Assembly: GCF_029168945.1 (NCBI RefSeq)
Contig: NC_083604.1
Location: 6,874,812 to 6,938,811, forward strand
Source: Cannabis sativa
Lineage: Eukaryota > Streptophyta > Magnoliopsida > Rosales > Cannabaceae
Direction of reading: 5' to 3'
DNA length: 64,000 nucleotides
Shown here: piece by piece, positions 25,584-37,110 of the stretch
Layout: each line of letters begins with the position of its first letter
Position numbering within the stretch: the first letter of the stretch is position 1
The notes under the pieces: generated by a model
Databases searched by the model: none
Seen by the model: only the letters and a program-made list of their open reading frames with translations
Told to the model about the DNA's origin: nothing
Position numbers and translations under genes: made by a program

Positions 25584-28500
25584 ATGGACCAACCCATCAC
25601 ATTCACGGAAGAAGATGCCAAGACGGTGCGCTTTCCTCATCACGACCTGTTGGTCATAGAGACCCCCATCGCGAATAAAGTGGTGGCCAGAGTCTTAATT
25701 GACAATGGGAGTTCCGTGAACTTGCTCTTCAAAGAAGCCTTCACCGCGATAGGCTTGACAGATCGTGACCTCTCGCCTAGTGGATCCCAGCTCACAGGGT
25801 TTAACGGGACGACACTTATCCCAATGGGAAAAGTGAGGCTCCCGGTCACGCTGTGCCCGGACACTCCCCAGAGCACATTTAAATACTGCACCTTCGTGGT
25901 GGTGGAATGTTCGACAGCCTACGATGCGATCCTCGGCCGACCGGCCCTAGTGGACTTTGGCGCAGTCACTTCAATCCGACATCTGTGCCTAAAGTTCCCT
26001 ACCCAGGAGGCCGGAGTCGGGACTGTAAGGGGAAATCAGGGGGAAGCAAGGCAATGTTATAATGTCGCAACCCACCTGCCCGTACTTATGGTCCGAGAGT
26101 CTGCTGAGCCAGAAATGGCTGAAGAGGATGAGTTAGACCCTCGTGTAGGGTCCGAAAGAATCGTGGAACCAATGGAGGACGTCGAAGAAATATCAGTGTG
26201 CGACAACGACTCCACCAAAGTACTCCGGTTAGGGAAAAACCTTGACCAGGAGGAAAAAGACAAAATAATAAAAACACTGAAGGGCGCCATCGACATCTTT
26301 GCATGGCGCCAAGAGGACATGACTGGCATAAGCCCTCATGTCATCACACATGTACTCAATGTCAACCCGGACATGCCTCCTGTCCAGCAAAAGAGACGCC
26401 CGCTCGACTCGGTGAAAGCCGAAGCTCTAGAGAAAGAGGTGGACAAACTTTTGACTAACGGCATGATCCGCGACGTGTACTATCCGGAGTGGCTGGCCAA
26501 TCCGGTCCTGGTGCCCAAGCCGAACGGAACTTGGCGAGTTTGTATAGACTTCACTGATCTAAACAAAGCTTGTCCAAAAGACTGTTTCCCGCTGCCCAGG
26601 ATCGACCAAATGGTAGATGCCACTTCCGGATTCAAGATGTTATCCTTCATGGATGCCTATGCTGGGTACAATCAAATAAAAATGCATACGGCAAACCAGG
26701 AGTGCACTAGCTTCACGACCGATAAGGGGGTATACTGCTACCTAGTCATGCCTTTCGGACTGAAAAACGCCGGAGCAACCTATCAAAGAATGATTAACCG
26801 GATGTTTAAAGGCCTCCTGGGGCGAAACATGGAGGTGTACGTGGACGACATGCTCGTCAAATCAAAAGCATGCAACAGCCATGCAAGCGACTTAGAAGAA
26901 TGCTTTGAAGTTGTCCGGAGATACGGCATGAAACTCAACCCAAAGAAATGCACCTTCGGGGTCAAATCAGGAAAGTTCCTGGGTTTCATAGTCAGCCAAA
27001 GGGGGATTGAAGCAAATCCGGAAAAAATCCAGGCTCTCCTGAATATGCCATCCCCCAAGAAGCATAAAGATGTGCAGAGCTTGACCGTAAAGGTAGCTGC
27101 ATTGAGCCGTTTTATCTCACGGTCCACGGACAAGTGCATACCCTTCTTCAACGTGTTAAAGAAATGCCAGAAGTTCGAATGGTCAGACGAGTGCGAGGAG
27201 GCATTCAGAAAGATAAAAGACCACATGGCCAAGCCTCCTATCCTATCAAAACCCGTCCTCGGAGAAGACTTATTTCTTTATTTGGCCGTCTCCGAACACG
27301 CGGTCAGCGCTGCCCTGGTCCAGGAAGAAGAAAAAACTCAGCATCCCGTGTATTATGTCAGTAAGCGCATGATAGGGGCCGAAACGAGATACCCAGTCAT
27401 TGAAAAACTGGTATTTTGTCTCCTGATGGCGTCAAGGAAGTTAAGGCCATATTTCCAAGCCCATCCGATCAAGATTCTGACCAATCACCCGCTCCGGCAA
27501 GTTCTCCAAAAGCCTGAAGCGTCTGGAAGGCTCCTCAAGTGGGCAATGGAACTAAGTCAATTCGACTTGCACTACGTCCCCCGGATCTCTATAAAAGGCC
27601 AAGCCTTGGCAGACTTCATTACTGAATGCAACGAAGCCGAGGCAACAGCAAATACGCCGGTACCGCCAATCCCCACGTGGAGGGTATTTGTGGACGGAGC
27701 TTCTAATGAGAACGGTTCTGGAGCCGGAGTGGCTATGATATCACCAACTGGACTGCGACTCTGTGCGGCCCTCCGATTCGACTTCGCAGCTTCAAACAAT
27801 GAGGCCGAATATGAAGCCCTGATAGCAGGGCTGAAATTGGCAAAAGCTGTAGGAGCCAAAAGCGTGGAAGTCTACAGTGACTCTCAACTGGTCGTAAACC
27901 AGGTATCCGGAGAATACCAAACCCGCGGCGAGCGGATGGCCGCGTACGTAACAATAGTCCGAGAACTGCTCCACGAGTTTGCGGACTACAAAATAGAAAG
28001 AATCCCCCGAGAAAAGAACGCTCACGCGGACTGTCTGGCTAAGTTAGCCTCGGATAGCGAAATCGAAGAGCTGGGGGTAGTACCAGTGGAACGCTTGGCA
28101 GAGCCAAGCATCAAAATAAAAGAGACCACACTAACGGTTGGGCAAGAACCCAGCTGGATGGTCCCCATCATAAAATACATAACAACGGGTGAGTTGCCCC
28201 AAGAAAGGGCAATCGTCTCGGAAGATTCAATATCGTGCTCATCGTTATGTGATGATGGATCAAATTCTCTACGGAGAGGACTCAGCATGCCTTATTTAAG
28301 GTGTGTATCGGACCCTGAAGCTAGACAAATCATGCTAGAGGTCCACGAAGGGTTCTGTGGAGATCATACGGGAGGACCCAGCCTCTCAAAGAAAATATTG
28401 AGGCAAGGGTACTTCTGGCCAACAATGAAAAAAGATTGTATAGACTATGTCCAAAAGTGTGACTCGTGCCAAAGGTACGCGAACATACCGAGAGCTCCTC

Positions 28501-29388
28501 CAAATGAAATCACCCTGATGACTAGTCCTTGGCCCTTCGCGGTTTGGGGAATAGATCTCATCGGGTCCCTACCAACAGGAAAAGGAGGGGTAAAGTATGC
28601 AATAGTAGCAGTAGACTACTTCACCAAATGGACAGAGGCTGAGCCTATGAAGACAATAACTGCCAAGAAAGCATTGGACTTTGTTATCAAAAACATAGTG
28701 TGTCGATATGGCTTGCGTCACAAAATAGTCTCAGACAATGGAAAGCAATTTGATTGCGAGGAATTTACTGACTTCTGTAACCAACACGGAGTAGTGAAAA
28801 GCTTCTCCGCGGTAGCCAGGCCTCAAACAAACGGCCAGGCGGAATCAGTCAATAAAATCCCGAAGGTCACCTTGAAGAAGAAGCCGCCGTCCGCAAAAAC
28901 AATCGGCTCCGAAGAATTGCCAAGGGTATTATGGGCGTACCGGACGACCCCCAGAACCACGACCGGCCACTCGCATTTTTCAATGGCGTACGGTTGTGAA
29001 GCGATGGTCCCGGTAGAAACATTATTCCCATCCCACAGGAGGACGACTTACGATCCTGCCACGAATCAAGCTCTGCTTCAAGAGGCTTTGGATCAAGTCG
29101 AAGAACTCCGGGATGAGTCTCAAATACGGATGGCTGCTTATCAAAAGAAGGTGACCAAGTATTTTAACTCTAAGGTTAAAAACAGAAAATTTGCTATTGG
29201 GGATATGGTCCTAAGAAGAGTCTCCAGCCACCCAGGAACCCGGAGGAGGGGTACTTGGGCCAAATTGGGAAGGACCATATGAAATCGAGGACGAAATCGG
29301 CTCCGGCACTTACAAGCTAAAAAGAATGGATGGAACCATTGTGCCAAGAGCCTGGAATGCCGATCACCTCAGAAAATATTACCAATAG
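25584..29388 (+). pseudogene. pol: Retrotransposon pol (PR-RT-RH-RH-IN), frameshifted near the end
   Basis: The frame is open for 1232 codons. Aspartic protease: LIDNGSSVNLL at residues 38-48. Reverse transcriptase from about 300, with PNGTWRVCIDFTDLN and the catalytic YVDD at 419-422. First RNase H near 570-690 (LFLYLAVSEHAVSAALVQEE). A second, archaeal-like RNase H begins with VFVDGASNENGSGAG near 702. Integrase: zinc-binding HH-CC (HEGF...H...CDSCQ) near 920-965, then the DD(35)E core in WGIDLIG, SDNGKQF and GQAESVNK. The frame in use stops at 29282. Shifting frame after about 29245 gives the expected GPNWEGPYEI end of plant gypsy integrases, finishing at 29386-29388, so a small indel broke the last 40-odd residues. 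The dual RNase H supports the Tat lineage. Confidence 0.92.
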
Positions 29389-29881
29389 CAAAAATATAAC
29401 TTAGATTTTGTTCAAAGAGTTTGTACCGTCCAAATATATACCTCCTCTACATGTTGAATAAAACTGAGTGCCTTAAAAACAAAGTTTCTATGCCACTCAG
29501 GGGGGTACTAGGGTATACCGCACGGACAGACAGAAAAACAAACTAAGTAAAATATCCTGACCCAAAGGGCAGGTCAAAAAGTGTGCACAAAAATAAAAAG
29601 CATAAGTATAAAAATCCTGATCCAAAGGACAGGTTAAAAAGAGAAATATGTGGCAAAAGAAAGATCACATATAAATATCCTAACCCAAAGGGCAGGTCAT
29701 ATACATACAAACGGCTCGGGGATAGGCCTTAAAAAATTGTCTCCCCTTCGAATAAAAACTGCTACCTAAATATATTGTTCCAAGGCAGCAGCAAATATGT
29801 ACAAAGAAAAAAAAAAGAGAGATAATAATAATAAAAGAAGCGGGTGGAATCTTGGTTGTACTAGGTCAATCTCAAAGCAGC
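29389..29881. other. Spacer between pol and antisense gene, with hairpin repeats
   Basis: This AT-rich spacer separates the convergent ends of pol (+) and the antisense gene (-). It holds three related repeats starting near 29553, 29613 and 29677, about 60 bp apart, each with a core resembling CCTGACCCAAAGGGCAGG. The core can fold on itself (CCTG/CAGG, CCC/GGG). Tandem repeats near the 3' end are known for Tat-type elements. Confidence 0.75.
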
Positions 29882-32800
29882 TCAATCAATGCGCGGAGGA
29901 AGGCGAGGTCCAATACGCGCCTCTACCATGGCATCAAGCTTCTTCTTCTTCTCCCGAAATTTGGCAATCATTTCCTCAGGTTTGGGATAGAAGGTAAGCT
30001 TGATATTTTGGTCGTTGGTAGACCAAGCCATGTAGACTCCATCGTCGAAGCGCTTTGGGCACCGGCCGCAGGAAACAGGAGAAAGGAGCTCGACTCTTTT
30101 TGCCTTCTTGATAGTTTGCTCCTTGAAGTCCCTGAGCTCCTTCAACTCCGCAGCTAGAGCGTCCTTGGACTCTAAGTTCGCCTGGTGAGTTTCCTCTAAG
30201 GATTTCACCTTGGCAACCATTTCGTCCAAAGCTTCCCTGGCCTCCCGGAGCTCCCGCTTGGCCTTATCAGCAGCCTCGCTTTGTGCCCTCAGCTCCTCCT
30301 GATGCTGGGCCTCCAGCCTGTCCCTCCGCTGGGCCTCGTCCCGGATCATGGCCTCCGCTTGGGCCTCCCTCCGTTTGACCTCCTCCTCATTGGCCTCGCG
30401 CCGCCTCCCGGTGCTCAGCAGCCTCCTGGTAGAGCTGCCTCTCCTCAGTGAGGTCCTGAAGGACCTTCCTGACGTCGTTCATGTCCCCAAAATCAGACAG
30501 AACGAAGCCATGATTAATGATGTTCTTGGAGAGGCGGCCAGCCTCAGCAGCAAGCTGAAAAATAATACAAGTGTAAGAAAGAATCCCCAAAAAAGAAAAA
30601 TAAAGGGAAAAGCAAAATTACAAAGCACTTACCACAGTGAGGGAGTGGCAGAGGTCCTGGACCTGGAAGATAGAGTTCAGGGAGGCACAAGTTGCGAACC
30701 GCTTGGGCGCGCACCGGGTAAGCTGAGAAGCAAACTCACCAGTCATCTCCGCGGCGAAGGGAGCCAAGGTGGGCCCAAGGAAGCGACGGAACCAGTCCGA
30801 CAGAGGGTCCAAGTTTAGGTCCCACGGATCCTGGTACTCCGGGTTGTTGATGGTTTCGTGCATCTCAACCCGCAGAACCCTCCTAAGGGTTTCCACCTCG
30901 GCAAACCCCTGGGAGTATTCGTCCATGGCATAGTTATGCTTGGCTATCCGGAGCTCTTGCCTCACCTCATCCCCAGGAACTGGAGTCAGCACAATGTTGG
31001 GAGGAGCAGGATGTTCTTCCATGGGGGAGACTGTTGGGAATTATTTTACCAGGATCTTAGATCTACTCACAAGTATGTTTATTAACATCCTAAATATGAA
31101 CTTTCTAAAACGATAAAATAAACACATATAAAGTTAAGAAAACCTTACATTGATGCAGCGGAATAAATGTCTCCTTCCACTCAGATCTCTAACCCTTGAT
31201 TCCTTTCTGTAGCAGAGTATAATCAAGATCTGAGCCCGAATCTCCTTCTTCTTCAAGCTTTGATCCTTCACAGTCTTCCAATCTATGATTGAGTTACTGC
31301 TTGCTGTGTGTGGGCACTTACTCTTTCACTAGGGTCACGAAAAAGATGAAGGAAAAGAGGGAGAGAGGTTTCGGCCAAGGTAGAGAGTGAGGAAGGCTCA
31401 GTTTTCTGAAGAGAGAAATTTCTGTCAGAAAGGCTTATTGAAAACTTGTGTTTTGACTGAGCCATCACTTTCTATTTATAGGCAACTTACTAGGTTTAAG
31501 TTTAGAATTATTTGGCATTAAAATAATGAAAATAATAATTTGAAAAAGCCTTATAAGTGGCCGGCCATAGGTGTTGTAATGGGCCCCACTTAATTTTGCA
31601 ATTTTATCAAATTTTATCTCTATTTTCTCAAAAATGCCAATTTTCCAATTCTAACCTTTTAAATGCCAAAACTAATTATTTAATAATTAAAATACATTAT
31701 TAAATAATATTGTCATTTAATTTAATTATTAATTAGACATATAAAGTCTATTAATAAATAAATAAACCTAGAAAACTCTTTTCCTTACAATTTCGCCCCT
31801 GCTTAGTGAAAATTCATAAAATTAGACATAGTCTAACTTTAGAATTATAATTGATCAATCACGAATCAATTAATGAGTCTTACAAGCAGAATATTCTCAA
31901 CTAGAATGGGGACCATGGATCTATATGCTGAGCTTCCAATAAGTGAACCAAATTTACCAAGTAAATTCCTACTTATTAATTCTTCGTTGAATCCACTCTT
32001 AGAACTTAGAATTGCACTCTCAGACTTATATAGAGCATATTGTATGTTTCACGATACCAATATACTATCTCATTTAACCATTGTTATAATCTTATTGTGA
32101 TTTAAAGATCCTCTATATAGATGATTTACATCGAGATGGGATTTCTTTACCGTTCTCACCCCTCAATGTATTTTGCCCCTTAAAACACTTAGCTACCTGT
32201 AAATGGTGTTTAATGATCTAATAATTAGTCAGTTAAACAAGAGCTCATCCATTTACTTCTATTTGCTAAGCTCGAAGGGAATCATCACTTAACTTCTATA
32301 CACCAGTAGAAGCTATAGATTCCATATTTATGTTCAGCACTCCCACTCAATCATACTATCATGTTCCCAAAATATACGTATCACCCTGACCCAAAAGTAG
32401 GCTTAACTAATAAATCAAAGAACATGAATAGCACTCCTGAGTTGAGCCCAAGCATATCAGGATTTAGATTCTTTTCAATCTTAAGATCAACTACTGATAT
32501 TGACTTGGAAAGATATGTATAACGGTAAGTTTGTAATATCTTAACTTAGTTGCAATATCGGTCCAGTCCAATGTATACTCCATACATTCGAAACTAGTAT
32601 ACTTTACTAATGTCCTGGAAAGAACATAACACTTACTCCAAGTGTAAGTACACATCATCGCTGATTATCACATTAGTGTAAATCCAATAACACTGATGAA
32701 ACAGGGACCAAAACTTTTGATTCATATGATCACAATCACATTCCACTGTGTTGACGATACTGTAATTGTGAATAAACATATGATCTGGATTTAACTGATT

Positions 32801-34909
32801 TTGTGTGTATGAATGTAATAAACATATTAAACATATTAAACCATTAGCATGTAAAATTCATGCAAACATCAATCACTTCAAATTTCTTATATTGATAACT
32901 AATCAGATTGTAAAGAGTTTTATTTAGGGCATAAAACCTAACAGAGACCCCACCTTCGAGACCATGGGCAGGAGTGTCAGCTCTCCGAGGCCGCTTGGGC
33001 TCGTCCTGGGCAACCATCTTGCCCTTGCGCTTGCGAATCAGAGCAACCTCAGGCTCTTCTTCACCTTCTTCAGCGTCCCCAGGAAGAGCCCGGAGCTCTC
33101 CCGCACCTTCTGCGACTTCCTCAGAAAAGCCCCATTGCTTTTCTTGACCTTCTCCCGGTAGCACCTCCTCGTCATCCACTAAGTCAATAGTGTCAGGGGG
33201 AGCGCTGGAAGAGGCCTTTAGGGCAGGGGCTATTGGGGAAGAAGTAAAGGCCGGAGGAGCCTCAAGAGTATGAACTCCGGCAAGCTGGTCCAAGATGGCG
33301 TCCATGGAGGTACCTGTTTAACAAAAATAGGCAAGTGTTAGACATCCGTGGGAAACCACTTACACAAGATATGGCAAATAAGCTACTCCTACCCGGACTT
33401 CCTAATTCGGCCCTAGCAAAGTCTTGAACTTTAATGCTGGCAGCATCATCTCCAAGATAGCTGTCTGAAGGCCGGAACCAGCTGGATGTAATGTAAGCTG
33501 AAGGACCTAAGGGAACAGGTTCCGGAGGACTTAACTCCATCCGGACCGACCTAGAAAATCTCCTAAGTTTGAAAAATAGAACTCCTTCAAACGATCCCCC
33601 CACCGGGTCGAGGGCATCCTAAACCTATATAGACGCTCGTCGAACCCTGCGGGCCTACGACTGGCATATTCGCCAACGGAAGGAACATAATGAATTATCA
33701 AAGGAGACTTACCGCGGCACCGGAAGTGTTGGCACCAGGAGCCCCTGAGTTTGGCTCTGGAACCGAAGGCTGTGGCCTGGGAGCCCTTCTCTCCGAAGAA
33801 TCCTCAATGCGAAGGGACCTCCCGGCGGGACGATCTCCAATCTCTTCCTGAAGAATCTTGTCAAAAAATTTAGCCTCGGACTTCCCGGCAATCGCCTGGC
33901 TTCTTCTTACCACCGGACTCCCCACACAAAGTCCCCTCCCGGAGGCCGCCTGGGCCTGAGAGTATGCCTTCTCCTGGGCCTTCCAGTAGAGATAGTCCTG
34001 GTATTTCTCCTCCGCCGTGGCGATAATCTCGTCCCGGAAGGTCTTCTCCGCGACCGGCGCCCTTACATTGGGATAGATGACCCGGGAGAGGTTTGAGTCC
34101 TCCACGGATTGATGCAGAAGGATAAGTTTGGCCTTCCTGCAGTTTTCCGTAGTGACCAAACCCCCGACGTCAAGGTCGGCTCGGTCATAGGAGGCAAAGG
34201 CCTGGGCCCTCCGGAGGAAGGTCTGTGTAGGGGCCGTCCGTTGATAGGGAGGGATCCTCACCCACTCGGTAAGGAGCTCCGGGTGGTCCATTGCCCTGAA
34301 CCCGGAGGAAAAGAAAAAGCGATGGCGATACTCCTTGACGTGAGTCTGCCTATTATACGGAACCACCCCTTCGTTAGCAGGATGGATCCGGAACCCATAA
34401 AAACTGTCCTTAAGTTTGTCCCCCTTCTTGGAGACGGATACAAGTTCATAAAAATACAAAATTTCCGCCGGGAAAGGAGATCCCCATCCGCGGGCGGCAT
34501 AAAAAATAAATAAGCCTGAGAGCAAGCGATAAGCTTGGGGAATGAGTTGGTATGGCGCAAGGCCGACAAAAACAAGAAAATTAACAAAGTAGTCCTGAAG
34601 AGGGAGCATGGCACCGGCCATCAGGTGCGTCTGGCTCCAGGCTCCAAAGCCGCCATAATTATGGTTGGGCGTCTCCGAGTCGCGAGGTGGCCGATGGTAG
34701 GTTCCTGATGTGGAAGGCTTAATCCCAGCAACTTCCACAATATTCTCCAATTGATGGGGACAGGTTAAGGTGGAATGAAGCTCGGCCGCTTCCCATCCGG
34801 TTGCCCGGGACTTATACCCCTCCTGGGCAACGGGTCCCAAGGAGACCTCCTCTAGAGTAGCCATGCGTTTCCCACTTGTCTTTGAAGACTTCGCACCAGA
34901 GGCAGACAT
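29882..34909 (-). pseudogene. Antisense, intron-containing gene of the Tat element, split by a solo LTR
   Basis: Coding starts at the ATG at 34909. The first coding exon (34909-33713, 399 codons) matches the 'putative gypsy type transposon' family (Transposase_28-like): LTCPHQLENIVEVAGIKP, then LPLQDYFVNFLVFVGLAPYQ and an LSGLFIFYA block near residues 115-150. Further - strand segments follow: about 33600-33393, 33313-32944, then after the inserted LTR 31031-30633, and 30554-29882. Introns at 33392-33314 and 30632-30555 have GT-AG ends and matching phase. The second junction, near 33712-33647, leads into a frame conflict. The last exon has a small frameshift near 30400. Its product is a Glu/Ala/Arg-rich coiled coil (RDEAQRRDRLEAQHQEELRA). 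No function is known to me for these antisense products. Confidence 0.78.
31032..32943. mobile_element. Solo LTR copy C inside the gypsy antisense gene
   Basis: 1912 bp, starting TGTTGGGAATT and ending AAACCTAACA, with perfect target duplications GAGAC at 31027-31031 and 32944-32948. It is the same family as the two copies at 2956-6637. It interrupts an antisense coding exon; across the site the frame would be continuous without it. No internal element sequence remains. Confidence 0.93.
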
Positions 34910-34916
34910 TGTCTAT

Positions 34917-35371
34917 TCTGTGAAAAAAAAAGAAAGAGAAAATTCCAGCAGTTAGGCCCCGTACCAAACCCTAAGTCAAGAAAACGGGAATGGGGGTCCC
35001 CTAACCGCTGGAAAGAGGCCCCCTCCGGACACGTGTCACACGGGAAACCCTAGAAAGATTCCCTAAACAAGTGTCGGGTGCAGTAAAATCGCAGAAGGTG
35101 GTTTTACGCAATAAGGGGAACAAAAAGAAAAGACCCTATTCTATGCCCTAAACAACCATTGAACGAAGAGCGTATGGTCTTCTACAATGAAAATGCATAG
35201 TAACAACAGAGGCATGATAATGGCGGCCCTACCACTAAAGCAGTAAATACAAAACAGAATACATGAAGGACTTAAACACTTGCATGCCCAGAAATCTCAA
35301 ATGCGAACCCAGAGAAGAACAAACAGAACGAGTAAAAGCATGTCACTACCAAAGGATGCAAGAAACTTACA
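34917..35371 (-). other. 5' UTR intron of the antisense gene (borders given)
   Basis: On the - strand a donor, CATT|GTAAGTTTC, follows base 35371. A strong acceptor, TTTTTTTTCACAG, ends just before 34917, eight bases upstream of the ATG. The intron itself is about 35370-34918. Confidence 0.6.
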
Positions 35372-35565
35372 ATGAAGTGTTGAACTGGGGGTCCTGATGT
35401 GAGTCGAGTAAAGACGAGAAGGACTGATAGCAGCAAGCAAGGAAGAACTGGGAAAATGGAAAAGTGTTCAAAGGTTTCGTGCTGGGTTTGAGAATTTTCT
35501 CTCTAGGAAATTCGAGCAAAGTTGGCAAGAAATGGGAAGTAACCGAAATGAAGGAAAGATGGTGG

Positions 35566-35573
35566 CTTTTATA
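35566..35573 (-). promoter_or_regulatory. TATA box of the antisense gene
   Basis: The - strand reads CCTATAAAAGCC. It lies about 200 bases upstream of the 5'-UTR intron donor and about 660 bases upstream of the ATG, fitting an RNA polymerase II promoter inside the element, independent of the LTR. Confidence 0.55.
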
Positions 35574-35888
35574 GGCAAAAGTGCATGAGGAACAGGCGTC
35601 ACCACCTACCAATCAAACGGTGGGGGAAACGCACGATTCGAATACCCAAAGATTAACGGGCCAGATTGATTTACGATAAAGGCAGTGGAAACGTTTGAGT
35701 ATCCGTCTGACACCATTAATGCACCGCATCAATCAATGGGCATGAAACGAATCGACCTCTGTAAAAAGCGAATCGCTGCATTTAATGCCATCATTAAATA
35801 CACCCTCACGCGCTCTAAGCTCGTGCCGAGAAACCGAGGAGTCAATCGAAGGCACCTGAGCAAGCCTTGGTTTATTTTTCAAGTAAAC

Positions 35889-35905
35889 AAGGCTTGGGGG
35901 GTAAA
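35889..35905 (+). other. Polypurine tract
   Basis: AAGGCTTGGGGGGTAAA lies directly before the 3' LTR, where plus-strand DNA synthesis is primed. It has a short pyrimidine interruption. Confidence 0.6.
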
Positions 35906-36685
35906 TGTTGCCCCTGATTTCGCCCAATATACGTGGACCAACCGGACACGGACACGTGGATCAGATAATTTATAAATATTCGCTAAGTCTTTGTATGCCG
36001 CTAGGAAACATCCTGGGCATAGGTCCCGGAGGAGGCACCCGGAGGGCAAGGTGCTCCCGGAAGCTCGCATAGCATAAAGCCTCTCCGTGAGGTGTCAGGC
36101 TTCTCCTGAGCCATCAAGTCGCATTTAATGTTGCATGGGAGGAAGCGTGTTGGGACTGCAACACGCAATAAAGTCTGACGGCACAACCTCCAACCAGCAG
36201 CGCCACAGTAATGATCATTTAAGTCTAGCGACGGCTACACTGCGAAGAGTCACATCAATCACAAGGCAAAAAGGACATTCTTCATAAAAACCCTACAGCA
36301 CCTAGGGATTTGACCATGCATTACTCATGGTATATTCATTGGGAATACCCAACTTTATGGATACTTACAGATACACTTGTAAGAACAATTCTAGGGATTA
36401 CCCCACCAAAACACTATAAATACCCCCTCAAAGCTCATTAAATGGGGTCGAGAATCTTGGGCTGCATATGAGCAAGAAGAGTAAATACTCACCAAGAACA
36501 TTCTCTGTATTCATAAGGGTGACATTCTCCCAAGTATAAAATCTGTATTAAATACATCCATAAATAACAAAGACTCGTGGACTAAGGCTCATTAACGCCC
36601 CAACCACGTAAAAATCCTTCTCTCACTTTCTTACAGCTCAATAGTATAATCCTATTTTATTAGTTGCCGAAAACCTCGGTCAACA
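35906..36685 (+). repeat. 3' LTR of the gypsy element
   Basis: 780 bp. By eye it differs from the 5' LTR by 7 base changes and a 2-base insertion near 36441. It is followed by the GCTTC duplication. Confidence 0.96.
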
Positions 36686-37012
36686 GCTTCAAACACACTC
36701 TAAAAAAAGTATCATTTATAATTCTATGTGTAACTAATTTATTTGTTTATTTGGATGATTTTAGTCTATATATCTCAAATTATACTTTTTAATTTTTATA
36801 ATTCGATTATAGCAAGTAAGAATATTTGGGTTGATGTAATCATAACAGTATATATATAGCTTTATAGTTGAGCATGAATTGTCCATTTGATTTTGTTTTA
36901 AGTTTAGATTTTACAATTGTATTTGAATAATTAGCTATATATATATGTGGATCTTGAGTTTATCGGGTTAATTTGTTGAAAATATATGTTTACTGATTTG
37001 CTCAAAATAAAT

Positions 37013-37110
37013 ATACATATACACATATATCTTGTTGAATCTAAATATACATAAACACATATATTTTGTTGAATCCAAATATACATAAACACATATATTT
37101 TGTTGAATCT
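37013..37110. repeat. 34 bp minisatellite in the Helitron
   Basis: About 2.9 copies of a 34 bp unit (ATACATAAACACATATATTT...) start at 37013, 37047 and 37081. The copies differ at only a few positions. Confidence 0.85.

Larger units (their letters stand above)
22551..36685 (+). mobile_element. Ty3/gypsy LTR retrotransposon, Tat lineage, defective
   Basis: The element is 14,135 bp, or about 12.2 kb without the solo LTR inside it. LTRs of 778 and 780 bp begin TGTTGCCCC and end GGTCAACA. Perfect 5 bp duplications GCTTC flank it (22546-22550 and 36686-36690). Order on the + strand: LTR, gag, protease, reverse transcriptase, RNase H, a second RNase H, integrase. A convergent antisense gene follows on the - strand, then a polypurine tract and LTR. 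Two RNase H domains and an extra antisense ORF before the 3' LTR are hallmarks of Tat-type elements. Gag has a stop and frame breaks, and pol has a frame break near its end, so this copy cannot be autonomous. The LTRs differ by about 7 substitutions and one 2 bp indel, so insertion was recent. Confidence 0.96.

Noticed and set aside
23566..28288. Many - strand frames across gag-pol
   Set aside because: Shadows of the GC-richer + strand coding region.
29553..29700. CRISPR-like regularly spaced repeats
   Set aside because: Only three imperfect units in a plant retrotransposon, with no CRISPR context.
29852..30818. + strand frames rich in Leu/Ser opposite the antisense gene
   Set aside because: They are shadows of the coiled-coil coding sequence on the - strand.
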